Positions 42,869 to 54,540 of a stretch of 64,000 nt of DNA are shown in pieces; position 1 is the stretch's first letter, and every line of letters starts with the position of its first letter. The notes below the pieces were generated by a model, which saw only the letters and a list, made by a program, of their open reading frames with translations, searched no databases and was not told the origin of the DNA. This DNA comes from Takakia lepidozioides. Its lineage: Eukaryota > Streptophyta > Takakiopsida > Takakiales > Takakiaceae. Location: contig CM060734.1 in NCBI GenBank assembly GCA_030704615.1, forward strand, positions 30,336,042 to 30,400,041, written 5' to 3'. The position numbers were made by a program, and so were the translations under genes.

Positions 42869-44351
42869 ATGGATGCTGGAGTGGCTGGAGTAAGCAGGGT
42901 AGGGGTGGCCTCGTGTTCAATTGTGAAGGAGAGTCATTCTGTACGGGCTGAGCACCAATTGCAGCCTGCCCATCGCTGTGGCTTCAAATTGAATCGCGCG
43001 TATGGAGGGGCTCTTGGGCTCAGGCGTAGGGTGGACAGGGATTTGCTCCCTAGCCGTCTTGACTCGTCGGTGTTTGCCGATAGAAGCCATGAGTGTTTTT
43101 ACTTGCCTGTGGTTTGTGGGAAGAAAGAGAAGGTTAAGAAGATGGCCAAGGTTCGGGAGATGGTGAAAGCAGCGAGGCTTGAGCTACAACCGTTGCAAGG
43201 GCTGACCGCATGCCAAACTTCTGCGATCGTGGATTTGGAGACTGAAGAAGCTGCACCATTAGTTTCTTCTCTTGGTTCGGTGAGTTCCCTGATGCTTGTG
43301 GTTTCTTTTCACTCGTCTCTCCTTTTGGCTATTAAAGGAGAGGTTTTTCTTGAGGTATTGTGGGGGTTGTTCCGAGTGAGTTCTTACTGCTTGAAGTTGA
43401 AGTTGTATAACCATTAAGGCATTGTTTATTTGACCTGTGATTGTGGCTCCCGCAATGGGATGCACTGTAAGTCAATTAGTAAGTGAGAGAGTAATAAGAA
43501 GGCATCTGGAGAGGAAAGATTGAGAAGAGCAGTTGGATTCAACTGCAAGAAATTCAAACAACATCATACTTCTGGTGCAGGATACGATCGAGAATGTGAT
43601 GAAGCGGCTCGCTGAGATTGAGGCAGAGTTGGATGACTGCAAAGGAAAGAAGCAGAAGAACAGCTCGTCTTCCTCATCCAGCTCTTCGTCAGAGTCTAGT
43701 GACAGTGATACTGGAATGGACATGCGGAGCTTGCGGAGGTCCAAGCATGGACGTCAGATTGCAGTGGCCCCGACCATTGGAGATCAGAGCCAAAGGGAAC
43801 CGGACGGCACTAGTCCCGAGATGTTATCATCGCAGTTAGTCGCAAGCCTGCCTGCAGTGCGATTGAACTCGGAGGCACAGGAAGAGCCAGCGATTGTAGC
43901 TCAAATCCGAGCTAATGTAGGTGAATCTCGAAAGCAGAAGATTCCATTGGGCGGTGGTGTCATTCTAGAAAGCCCACCTCCTTCTTGGTCTTCTCTGCTT
44001 ACGTCACCTGCGATTCCAATACAAGTTGGGACCAGAGGCCGTGTTGAGGTTTGCGTTGGAGGAAAATGCAAAAAAGCAGGATCTCAACAGATCCTCTCAG
44101 CTTTTGAAGAAAACATTCCCGAGGGTAACATCTCAGTAACACCTTGCAAGTGCATGGGGAAATGTAAGAGTGCAGCAAATGTCCGGGTCCAGAAAGAGGA
44201 AGTAGAGCCCCAGCTCCATAGTCATGTTAGTGTGGAAGATGTTAGCACTCTACTGGAACTGCACTTCGGTTTGGGCAACCCTGCTTCGGGCCTCCAGAGC
44301 CCCTCTCAGCCGTTGTTGTCCAGAGTAAGTCCGGTGACTGCAGTTGCATGA
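42869..44351 (+). CDS. DGAT3: DGAT3-like diacylglycerol acyltransferase with ferredoxin-type domain
   Basis: Exons 42869-43279 and 43581-44351 join in phase 0 across a GT-AG intron and give 393 residues. Plant DGAT3 is a soluble [2Fe-2S] protein reported to acylate diacylglycerol to triacylglycerol. Features seen: an N-terminal Arg/Ser-rich leader, possibly a transit peptide; VCGKKEKVKKMAKVREMVKA; coiled coil VMKRLAEIEAELDDCKGKKQ; a Ser10 run followed by ESSDSD and MDMRSLRR (165-189); and the C-terminal thioredoxin-like ferredoxin domain with VEVCVGGKCKKAG (Cys295, Cys300) and CKCMGKCKSAANVRV (Cys326, 328, 332), four of which should bind the cluster. The tail VEDVSTLLELHFG fits the family end. 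A strong donor (CCAGA/GTAAGT near 44321) leaves open an alternative last exon. No defect seen. Confidence 0.85.
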
Positions 44352-46539
44352 AGCTCATGTTTGCAAATCTAGAATGGATTCGGCTCCAATGATACACTAT
44401 CTGCCCTTCAGTGATAATGAGGCCTTTAGTTGGCATCATGAGTACGATACCTAGGAGTGATGTATTTAATTCTTCAGAACAGGTTACTCTTCCTTCAGCA
44501 CTTCAATGGAGGTTTGTACAACATAAAACTTATATTGTTACAGTCCTGATTTTGCCTTCACCAATTTGGTGTGGAGTTGATAAAGCTTTTCTCTTGGTGT
44601 GTACATGTAATAGGATACCCTTCAATTTCTGATGAGTTTTGACGTCCTCCTCTGTCATGCTCAGAGGTTAGATGATTGACAGGTTGGGCTGCAGTTCGAG
44701 TGTATGCTTACATAGCAGAAGACTCCCACAATCTGTCATATGTCTAAAAACAATTCTTCTCATTTCTGTAAAGGGAATGGCCCAGGGAGTTCTCATGTTT
44801 GATCATGTGAAGAGCCCTTCACCTGCCGATAAGAACTGTTGGGAATTTTCTGCCACATGTAATGTAAATGGAGATGGGCACCTTACAGAATTGGAAGTGA
44901 ACTGATAATACAAAGGAAATTCCCAGTGGTTCTTTACACTTTGGTGTAGTGATTTGAGAATCTCGCTAAATATTTGTAGGTGTGCATGCGGAATAGGAGT
45001 GGCAGTGATTGCCTAGTGAACAGGCTCTGTGGTTGTGCTGTGGTCCTGATGTATGTGTGATCCGTAGCAAGCCCCATGACACAAAACATGTTGGCAGTGG
45101 TGACAAACTGCCACAACAGACTCTCCTTTTAGGCGTCCTACCTGGGTGCTATAATCAAGAGAAACTTAAACATCATAATCAAATGAACAGTAGTGTAATA
45201 CAAACCACCTCCCAAAAGGTAAATTGTTTTGTTTTGTTCGTTGACATCAAGGCCTCCTGCCCGGGGTCTTATTACAGCTGGAAAGCCCTCAATGAATAAA
45301 AGGTGCATCCTGGTGGTTTCATAATTTTGGACCTTATAATATGTGAGATATTGAATTTTAAGTTTTTTTGTCACTGGAAATTCATGGGTTGTTATGGAAG
45401 ATTGGCCCGTCAGTTGTGTGTTGGTACACATGGTCATAAAATGTATTCTATTTAACTTTGCCGTTTACATGTGAGCTCAACGGCATACGACACACTATTA
45501 TATATGATACAATCTAAGGAGAACAACGGCAAAGTTCAGCGCCTTTTAGTAAAGCTCACCGGGCCTCTGTCCCTTTATATGTATATATATAAACCCTTCT
45601 TGTCTCATGGCAATACAGTGACTCTCATTGGTTGAATTTCGTGGCTTGGCTGTTACACACGATTTTCACACACGATTTTGTCCACAAAACAAGAGTGTCG
45701 AATAATCACTCAACGCCTTCTAATTCAGCGGACAACGCAAGCAAGCAAGGGGAGGGGATGGGAATGTCCAGGTATGAGACGGTTATTAATTTTGTAGCAA
45801 CGTATATATTCCGGAATGACATGGTATTGGTATACTGAAACGAGGTGAAATAACATGTATGCAGGCTCATGTCGGTCTCAGTGTGCTCAAGTGACCAGAA
45901 GCGAATATTTAGTATATTCCTTGATTTGTTTTTTGATACTACGACGAAACAAATTGACAAATTGCAAAATTGTTCCAAAAGAGAAAGAAAGAGATATAAT
46001 TAATTGCGGCAGACAGGACCTTGGGATGTGTTCTTGTGAGACTGTTGATAGATCCTGACGCAACATAAAACTTATTATCTAGAAAAGCTGCCCTTGAAAC
46101 TAGGACTCCGATCGGAAAAAGAGACGAAGGAGAAACGTCAATTGGACATACAGAGGCCATTGAAATATTACCTAAAAAGGACAGAATTGTCGATCGGTAA
46201 ATATAGCAAAAACTTAGAATGACAAGTGGTCAAACTGACTCGATATGATGCAAAATTGGGCATGCCTTGGACGGAATCTCACAACCCCAATGCTGATTGG
46301 TTTCGAAAGATAATTAAAACCCAAAATTGAAAAATATGGGAGTTTGAGTGAGGACACCACATCAAAACCTACCATCACTTTTTTCTTTTTTTTTTCTTTT
46401 TTTTTCCTTGTTTTTTAAAAAAACACCTGGGAGCAACATATTTGTTATAGACACTACAGCCATGTGTAAGAATGATTTCTTATTTATAGTTTAATAAAAA
46501 AAACGTGAAAAATCCAAAAAAAACATAAATGAGGTCCCT
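44352..46539. other. Region without a supported gene
   Basis: Includes the DGAT3-like 3' UTR. A TATATATATAAACCC box lies at about 45580. Poly-T and poly-A runs occur at 46378-46425. ORFs are short and without motifs. Confidence 0.35.
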
Positions 46540-46637
46540 ATAGAATTACAGCATGTATTGAAAGAATTCAAATATGTATTTTCAAATGACCTATCATCAC
46601 GATTTCCGCCAAAGAAAAACGTAGATTATAAGATTGA

Positions 46638-47362
46638 TGTTGCAGCCCTTTGCCTTGAGAGCAGGGGGTCGAGACACAAGAGGGGCTGCCCCTGTGGTGA
46701 GGGCAGTGGTAACAATAGGTAAGGGGGCTAAAGCATCCTTGAGTGCCCAAGGCACTCAAGGAGGCAAAGGCGCTCACTAGGTAGAGCCCCGCACACTGGG
46801 TTGCGGTGGTGGTGGTTCCACGAGGGGTGGTGATAGCTTAGTGGGTCTTAGTGGGGGTGGCATAGGACTCACCATGGGGCAGAGACCTTGTGGTGGGAGT
46901 CGTGGGGACTCTTGGGACTCATCACGGTCCAATGGGGCCGTGGTGGGTTGGCCAAGACTCACCGCGACTCATCACCGGGAATCGAGGGTCTTCGTGATGG
47001 TTCGCCATAAAATGACTGGGTTATTTGTGAAACCCCCGCGGACAGTCACAGAAGTATATATAGAGAGTAGTAACCCCGAGAACGGTACAAGCCCGTTGGT
47101 GACCAAAAACTAATGAGTAAGCGTGTGAGCCGGAAAACGACCAAGGTGTGGGGAGCTGTTCCGGACTGCCAACAATCAAAGGGAATTTCCACTAGGCCCA
47201 AAGTGAGCGAGGGTCTTATGGAGGAACAAAAGGGGACCGTTATGTCCCGGTGAGCAGCCGAAGCTCCGAGTTGGCCCGGCGGCCAGTTTGGGAGTTAGGC
47301 GCGCGCATCAAAGCGAGTATCTATGACATGAAGGGGAGCTTACCGACGTGAGGTGCGCGACA
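46638..47362 (+). repeat. E3 5' LTR
   Basis: 725 bases, starting TGTTGCAGCCC and ending GCGCGACA. Matches the right LTR nearly throughout. Repeated GGGACTC(A)/GTGGTGGG words in the middle; TATATATAG near 47053 could be the promoter box. Confidence 0.9.
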
Positions 47363-47364
47363 CT

Positions 47365-47376
47365 TGGTATCAGAGC
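47365..47376 (+). promoter_or_regulatory. E3 primer-binding site
   Basis: TGGTATCAGAGC, two bases after the LTR end. It is complementary to the 3' end of plant initiator methionine tRNA, the usual primer for plant LTR retrotransposons. Confidence 0.92.
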
Positions 47377-47416
47377 TTAGAGTTCAGTACGTGATCGTCT
47401 TGAGATCGGCCTCATC

Positions 47417-48672
47417 ATGGGGTCGGGCAAGACAAAGCGAAAGCAGAACGGCCCGAAAGATGATGATCCCGGTAAGCCCGGTGGGGGCGACATGTCACCG
47501 AAGCGGCAACTGGAAGAGACGATTTATGGTTCTGAAAGTGAGGCCGCTCAAGAACGGGAGGAATTTGGGGAGTCGGAGCCCGAGGACTTCCCGGAGGCTC
47601 CGCCAGACCAAAAAATGTCTCCCATGCCAGCAGCCTTTTGGGAAGGGTTGTTGGCGTAGTTTGGCGGGACGTTGAAAGACGTGATGAGGGCGACTAATGT
47701 CACTTCCACTAAGGCTAAGTTTAAGGTTAAGCCTAAGGAACCCGACACCTTCGAGGGCGTCCGAAATCGGAAGGCACTCAACACCTGGCTCTTGGAGTTA
47801 GAGCAATACTTCCGGGCGGCCAAGTTGAGTGACGAGGATCGGGTGGAAGTGGCTCCCACCTATTTGAGGGGCTATGCTCAACAATGGTGGCAGAAACGTC
47901 TTCATGACCAAGGACCAAACAGAGAAACCTTGAGCTGGAGTGGGTTCAAAGAACTTAAGAAAAGACAGTTTGTGCCCCTCAACGCGTCCTGACTCGCCCG
48001 GGACAAGATGAGGAATTTGAAGCAAACGGATGACATTCAGGGATATGTTTAGGCTTTCAATGTGCTGTTGCTCGAGTCACGGATATGGCGGAACCAGAAA
48101 TGGTATTCAACTTTGTGGCGGGACTGGCCCCATGGGCCAGGCGGAAGTTGGAGGAGAAGCCACCTAAGACTTTGAACGAGGCAATTGAAAGGGCTGAATG
48201 TTTCTCGGATGTCCCTAGGGGCGAAAGACAGGGTCGTACGGAGCTGAACCACAAGAAGGTCCGGCGGGAGGATGACTCCTTCCGACCGGAAAAGAAGTGG
48301 GATAGGCCACGCGGCGACAATGGCACATGGAAATCGAAGGGAGGGCCTTCACACGTCAAAGCGGCACCCGGTGCTCCAAAATGAAAATTAGGTGCGGCGG
48401 CTTATGGCGGACAGAAGGCGACCTTCGATGGAGTGTGCCTTAATTGCGGGGAGCCCGGGCACATGGCCAAGAAGTGCGCGAAACCTCGACAATTGAACAT
48501 GACTCGGGCGACCACGGAGCTGTCCGAAGATTCCATTAGCCGCTTGGTGGAGGCGGTAGTCGCCAAGACTTGCAAGGTAGGTACGAAATGCATCTACAGC
48601 GGGACTGGAATTGGGGAATATTCTCTAGTATATACTTTGCTCATGTTTAATTTTGCATCTGCTCATGCTTAA
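47417..48672 (+). pseudogene. E3 Gag
   Basis: ATG at 47417 opens a Lys/Pro/Asp-rich N-terminus. After a TAG at about 47657 the frame goes on with the gag core (FEGVRNRKALNTWLLELEQY, RGYAQQWWQKRL), then a TGA (47990), a TAG (48049) and a TGA (48382), and ends with the knuckle CLNCGEPGHMAKKC (spacing 2-4-4) at 48436-48477. All four stops sit where CAG or CGA would restore sense, so each can be explained by one C-to-T change. Confidence 0.8.
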
Positions 48673-48789
48673 ATGTGCTCATTGCTCATAGAAAATACAG
48701 ACCCTATGCCTGGATTTCTTTCAAGCTTTAATGTGAGTTGTATCAGGAGACTGGCCCCTTGCGTAAATGGAGTCAGTTAATGTTCGTGA

Positions 48790-49080
48790 GGGGAATAATT
48801 TTCGGAACTAACGTGTCGTTGTTAGTAGACACAGGAGCGTCCACTCCTTTATGACACCGGCAACGGCACGGAAGCTGGGGCTCCCGACAAGTGATGTGGG
48901 GGCCTCTATTGAAGTGCGTTCTGCCAAAGGAGAACCACAACTGGCGACGAGGTTTCTCTTCAGCTGGGGAGTTGGGAGGGAAGTGAAAACTTCACCATTT
49001 GCGAGATCGATGGAATGGATCTCATTTTGGGGATGACCTTTTTGAGCAAAATCCGGAGCGGTCATAGATGGCCGCAAGAG
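48790..49080 (+). pseudogene. E3 aspartic protease
   Basis: VSLLVDTGAS (Asp-Thr-Gly triad) near 48820-48850, followed by MTPATARKLGLP and, after a frame change, MDLILGMTFLSK, the closing motif of the gypsy protease. It is broken by a TGA right after the active site. Confidence 0.7.
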
Positions 49081-49186
49081 AATAGTCACGCTACCGTATG
49101 GGAATGGTGGCGAAGTTTTACGGGTGTCGAAAACGCCCAACCGAGTAGGAGGGTGAATAAACCTGCTGACAGCAAAGGAGTGGGCC

Positions 49187-50833
49187 GTGGAGGAGCCACA
49201 TGAGCCCCAGTTTTTGCTTTACGTGAGACAAGTGGAAGGAGAAGTCGATAAAGAGCCCAGCCCAGATTGGATCAAAGGGATCTTGGAGAAATACCAGGAT
49301 GTGATGCCGGAGGATTTACCAAGCGGCTTGCCACCGCGAAGAGGAGTTGACCATAAGATAGAGGTGATATCGGGATCGGAGCCGTCTGCCAAGGCGCCCT
49401 ACCGGTTGAGCCACAGAGAATTGGTCGAGCTGAAGGCCTAGCTCAAGGATCTAATGTTCGCAGACAAGAAGGATGGGACGTTGCGGATGTGTGTCGATTA
49501 CAGGGCTCTGAATAGGGCGACTATAAAAAACCGGTACCTTTTGCCAAGGATCGACGACCTCTTTGATCGGTTGGCAGGAGCAAAGTATTTCAGCCGGATC
49601 AATTTGCGCTCAGGTTACCATCAAATCCGAGTGGCGGAAGGAGATGAGGAGAAGACCGCGTGCAGGACAAGATATGGTTCATATGAGTTCTTGGTGATAC
49701 CTTTTGGGCTCACCAACGCACCCGCGACCTTTAGCACGCTAATGAACAGCCTTTTCCAGGAGTGGTTGGATGACTTTGTGATCGTGTACATCGACGACAT
49801 CTTGGTGTACTCGAAAACAAAGGAAAAACACCTGGAGCACCTCAAAAGGGTGTTCCAGAAATTGTGGGAAGAAAAACTGTATGCCAAAGCCTCAAAGTGC
49901 GAATTCGGGGTCACAAAAGTGGAGTTCCTAGGGCATGTGATTACACAGGATGGGATCAAAATGGATGACAAAAAGGTGAGGGCGATCTTGGACTGGGAAC
50001 CTCCGACTTCGGTCCCGGGAGTGCGATCCTTCCTAGGACTCGCCTCCTATTACCGAAAGTATGTGAGAAATTTCGCCAAGATCGCGGGGCCGCTGTCAGA
50101 CCTTCTGTGTAAGTCCAAGATATGGGTATGGAACACCTTTTGTGGCCAAGCTTTTGCCGAATTGAAGCAATGGATGGTGGAAGCTCCAGTCCTGAAAATC
50201 CCGGAGTTCGACCGTCCATTTGAGATTCATACAGATGCGTCGAACTTCACAATTGGGGGTGTGCTCATGCAGGATGGACATCCAGTGGCTTACGAAAGTA
50301 AGAAACTGAATGAAGTGGAGCAACGGTGGCCTACGTACGAGAAAGAAATGAAGGCGGTGGTGCATTACCTTGAGCTTTGGCGCCACTATGTTGGTTCCAA
50401 CCCAGTGAAGGTGTTCACGGACAACGTCACGTTGAAGTATTTTGCCACACAGCCTAAGTTGTCCCCAAAACAACTTAGGTGGCAAGACACTTTGGCAGTG
50501 TTTGACGTGGATATCCAGTACAAACCGGGACGGGACAACATGGTGGCCAATGCTTTAAGTAGAAAGCAGCAGCTCATGTTGGTATACAAGGGCGAGACGG
50601 CGCTCCAAAGGAAGATCCGGAAGGCTTACCAAAAAGATGAGATGGCGAAGTCCATGATGCGGGACTTGAGGTTTGGGGTTAAATTGCAGTTCCACTTGCA
50701 CAATGGACTGCTCCGGTACAAGCAAAAACGTCTCTACATGCCGAAGGGAGGGATCAGAGATAGTCTCTTGAGAGAATGCCACGATGGCCCGCTTGCGGGC
50801 CACGGCGGAGCCAAGCGCATCGCGGCACTTTGA
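49187..50833 (+). pseudogene. E3 reverse transcriptase and RNase H
   Basis: RT entry (ILEKYQDVMPEDLPSGLPPR) ends in a TAG at 49439 where CAG is expected, and about 20 residues of the usual SPYGAPVLF region are deleted just after. Then follow [19 protein letters not shown], motif A as [11 protein letters not shown] with Asn in place of the catalytic Asp, [14 protein letters not shown] and the YIDD box ([10 protein letters not shown]), which is intact. RNase [41 protein letters not shown] (His of TDH replaced by Asn). The frame is lost near 50820. Confidence 0.88.
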
Positions 50834-51780
50834 AGAAAGAGTATTTCTGGCCCAAACTGAGAGAGGAGGCCGAGGAGTATGTTAAGACATGCACCACATG
50901 CCAACAAAACCAGAGCGAGTACAAAAAGCAAGCGGGGCTGTTACAACCCTTGCTTATTCCAGAGGGGTCTTGGGAAAGTGTCTCGATGGATTTCATGACT
51001 GCTTTGCCGCTGTCAAAATGATTCGATGCAATCATGGTGGTGGTGGATAGGTTCAGTAAAATGGGTCATTTCATTCCCACCAAAGAGACGACAACGGCGC
51101 AGGAGACGGGGCGACTTTACTTCGCCCACGTCTTCAAGCATCATGGACTCCCGAAGGATATTGTCTCAGACCGCGATCCAAAGTTTACAAGTAAATTTTG
51201 GAGGGCACTTTGGAAGAAAATGGGGACGGGGCTCAAGATGAGCACCGCCTTCCGACCTACAACGGACGGCCACACGAAAAAAGTGAATTCCGTGGTGAAG
51301 CATATCTTGTGGAATTATGTGTCGGCAGATCAGTCAGACTGGGTGGAGCACTTGGATGCGGCAGAGTTCTGTTATAATAACACAAAACACTCCGCAGCGG
51401 GAGTTTCCCCTTTCGTATTGGTCTATGGAAAAGCACCTCTGATGCTGACAAGTTGGACCGCCCAGGATGTTGATGAACTGACAGCAGCCGCGATGCTGGA
51501 AGAACGCGAGCGTTTGTTGGAGCTCGCAAAGTTCAACATTGCCAAAGCTAGGAAACGTTATGAACGGCAGGCGAATCGGAAGTGGAGTGAAGTTAAGTTT
51601 GAGGCAGACACAGAGGTCTGGTTGAACATCAAGAATTTTCGACTACCTCCGGAAATGAGTCCGAAGTTTGTAGGCCCTTTCGCATTCGAAAAGTTATGAA
51701 TGAGGATGTGTATGAATTGGAGCTGCCGGCAAACAGCAAGGTGCATCTGGTATTCCACGTTTCCCTTTTGAAGCCTTACT
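50770..51780 (+). pseudogene. E3 integrase
   Basis: Zinc finger: [13 protein letters not shown], then YVKTCTTCQQNQ. The core has SVSMDFMTALPL, a TGA at about 51019 where an Arg or Gly codon is expected, VVVDRFSKMGHF and IVSDRDPKFTSKFW. The third catalytic residue is lost: the usual DGQTERVN reads DGHTKKVN, with Lys for Glu. The C-terminal part (WLNIKNFRLP, then out of frame YELELPANSKVHLVFHVSLL) reaches the chromodomain. Confidence 0.85.
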
Positions 51781-51784
51781 TCAA

Positions 51785-52078
51785 ATGCGTCTGAATCGGC
51801 ATCAAGTGTTGCGTCCGCCACCTATGCTGTTGGATCATGAAAATGAACCTGAGTACGAGGTGGAGGCAGTGCTTAAGTCGAGGAGGTTCAAGAATCGAGA
51901 AACGGAGTATCTCGTGAAATGGAAGAGCTATCATCAAGTGGAGGCAACTTGGGTGCGTGCCTCAGAAATGGGAAACGGGTTGCAGCTTTTGAAGGGCAAC
52001 CTCAAGAGCAGAAGAAGCGTTGATGGGGACATCAACCTTGGATCGTGGGGGAGGAAATGCATGCTTAGTCCGGCTTAG
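51785..52078 (+). pseudogene. E3 chromodomain
   Basis: YEVEAVLKSRRFKNRETEY, LVKWKSYHQVEATWV: a chromodomain with its aromatic residues, at the C-terminus of Pol. It is followed by about 850 bases of non-coding sequence up to the 3' LTR, long for an element of this type. Confidence 0.85.
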
Positions 52079-52930
52079 CTAGCTCAGGAATCCGATTGCA
52101 AAAACTTGTGTTATACAAAATTTTGTTATAAATGAAATGGTTTCCAAATGTTGTGCTTCCTATTTTGTTTGGAATGGTGATGCATGGTATGGTTGGCTAA
52201 TGTGTAGAATGCAGGCTAGCTTACAAAAGTGGGAGAGGTAAATTGGATTAATCGTGTGTTTGCACAGTGCCAAAATCGGGTGACTCCCATCCAAGGGACA
52301 AGGAAACTTGCGCCTTCTTTGGGAGTTCACGTGCTAGTGCGCACCTGGCGCGTGCGCGTACTATAACCGCGCTACCGAGGGGGTTGTCTTGTAGTGCGGG
52401 CTAACGCGGAAGCTACGTGCTTCCGTTCACGTACTATAATCGTGTAACCTCGGGACGAAGTCGTAGTGCGGCTTCGGCGTGTTCCCGTACCTTAGGCCAG
52501 CATTCCAAGGCGGACCCAATTGTATTGATTGGGGCGCACGGTTGGTTCAAGGTTATCTTCCTAGTCAAAAAAAAAGTTCAAGGTGAACCCTTGCTCAAGG
52601 TGATGCCAAAAAATGGCATCATGAGCGGTCGCAAGCAATGTTGTTGCAGTAAGGCGATTCGATCCTCGGGGAGGATCGTTCCTTGGCGTTGAAGTGGGCC
52701 AAGAAGAGTACCTAGGAGGAGCTCGAGAGGCTCCACCTTTGGCCGAGACTTGGAGGAAGTCGGCCGAATTAGCTAGTGGAGAGTAGAGTCAAGTGGGGAT
52801 TTGGTTCTTTGCCATGGGACGCCATGGTACGGATACAAACTCCTTGATGTGGGACGCCACAACTTGGATGTTAGTTTCTACAAAATGGACAAGTCGATGA
52901 GGACATCGACTCCTTGTTGGTAGGGGTGTA
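52079..52930 (+). other. E3 3' untranslated region
   Basis: No ORF of note. It has a repeated theme, GTGCGC/CGTACTATAACCG(C/T)G...GAAGTCGTAGTGCGG (52340-52480). The purine-rich GGTAGGGGTGTA just before 52931 is the likely polypurine tract. Confidence 0.5.
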
Positions 52931-53654
52931 TGTCGCGGCCCTTTGCCTTGAGGGCAGGGGGTCGGGACACAAGAGGGTCTGCCCCTGTGGTGGGGGCAGT
53001 GGCAACAATAGGTACGGGGGCTGAAGTACCCTTGAGTTCCCAAGGCACTCAAGGAGGCAGAGGCGCTCACTAGGTGGAGCCCCGCACACCGGGTTGCGGT
53101 GGGGGTGGTTCCACGAGGGGTGGTGGTAGCTTAGTGGGTCTTAGTGGGGGTGGCATAGGACTCACCATGGGGCAGAGACCTTGTGGTGGGAGTCGTGGGG
53201 ACTCTTGGGACTCATCACGGTCCAATGGGGCCGTGGTGGGTGGGCCAAGACTCACTGCGACTCATCACCGGAATCGAGGGTCTTCGTGGTGGTTCGCCAT
53301 AAAATGACTGGGTTGTTTGTGAAACCCCCACGGACAGTCACAGAAGTATATATAGGGAATAATAACCCCGAGATTGGTGCAAGCCCGTTGGTGACCAAAA
53401 ACTAGTGAGTAAGCGTGTGAGCCGGAAAGCGACCAAGGTGTGGGGAGCTGTTCCGGACTGCCAACAACCAAAGGGAATTTCCACTAGGCCCAAAGTGAGC
53501 GAGGGTCTTGTGGAGGAACAAAGGGGGACCGTTATGTTCCGGTGAGTAGCCGAAGCTCCGAGTTGACCCGACGGCCAGTTTGGGAGTTAGGCGCGCGCAT
53601 CAAATCGAGTATCTATGACATGAAGGGGAGCTTACCGAAGTGAGGTGCGCGACT
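52931..53654 (+). repeat. E3 3' LTR
   Basis: 724 bases, starting TGTCGCGGCCC and ending GCGCGACT, with the final A changed to T. Differences from the left LTR are scattered substitutions and a few indels, mostly transitions. TATATATAGG near 53348. Confidence 0.9.
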
Positions 53655-53703
53655 ATTGAGGTTGTTCCAAGTAGTCCTCTTGTATAGAACGTCGGTGTGA
53701 TTT

Positions 53704-53960
53704 GTGAAAAAAAAATGCGTCAATGAGAGCTTCCTTGACGCTCTCGCTGCCAGGGCGAAGAAGGTGGCACACAGCAAGTCTCTGGCGGAGCAGAAGGGGA
53801 AAGCCAAGAAGAGGGCTGCCGGTACAGAGCCTAAAGACACCCCTGGTTTTGAAGCCATGATGGAATTCTTCACAGTTGTGAGCACGGATTGCAAGAGCAC
53901 TCGAGGGGCGGGGGGGGGGGGGGGGGGGGGGGGGGGTGAGGTGGAGAGAGCTTGCGATGG
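53704..53960 (+). other. Lys/Ala-rich ORF with a 27-base poly-G run
   Basis: The frame (VNESFLDALAARAKKVAHSK, KGKAKKRAAGTEPKDTPGFE) is basic and helix-prone; no family recognised. It lies between the E3 insertion and the E4 RT core, where E4 RT sequence would be expected, so it is likely another insertion or a fragment. An uninterrupted run of 27 G lies at 53910-53936. Confidence 0.35.
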
Positions 53961-54540
53961 ATGGTGTGCCCAACTGGAACAGGTTTACTGAGGACTACTG
54001 GAAAGTCGGGTTTGGGCTGGCGGGGATGCTCCTGGATGGCACAATTCGGAGGTACATTAATTATCGAATACTTAACCAACAGACAGTGAAGAATAAGTAG
54101 CTATTACCACGCATTGACGATCTATTTGATCAACTGTGGGGAGCAAAATACTTTACGAAGCTGGAAGAGTAGATACAACCAAATTTGAATGGTTGATAAA
54201 AATTTATATAAGACCATCTTCCGTACTAGGTATGGACATTTTGAATACATGGTTGTGTCATTTGGTCTCACCAATGCCCAAGCTATACATTCATGGGCCT
54301 CATGAATGAAATCTTCTGCCCATTCTTAGATAGATTTGTTTTAGTTTTTTTAGATGATATTTTGATCTAGAGTAAGAGTTTTGTCGAGCATAGAAATCAC
54401 CTCAAATAAATGTTCTAAGTTCTCCGTGAGAATCAGTTATATGCCAAAATATCTAAATATGAGTTTAGAATACAAGAAGTCGATTATTTTGGACGCGTGA
54501 GTATGAAGGGAATTGAGGTGATAAGTGAGATGATGAATAT

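Larger units (their letters stand above)
46638..53654 (+). mobile_element. E3: complete Ty3/gypsy chromovirus with two LTRs and target duplication
   Basis: The 7.0-kb element has LTRs at 46638-47362 and 52931-53654, a primer-binding site right after the left LTR, Gag, protease, RT, RNase H, integrase and chromodomain in order on plus. The 5-bp sequence ATTGA flanks it on both sides (46633-46637 and 53655-53659). It is inserted inside the RT entry of E4. Many nonsense changes show that it is no longer coding, although the structure is whole. Confidence 0.93.

Noticed and set aside
43472-43744. Minus-strand 90-codon ORF with Ser and acidic runs
   Set aside because: Antisense of the Ser-rich part of the DGAT3-like exon 2.
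52385-52400. CTTGTAGTG as the missing right end of a CACTA element starting at 55193
   Set aside because: It lies left of the candidate start and inside E3, so it cannot be its partner.
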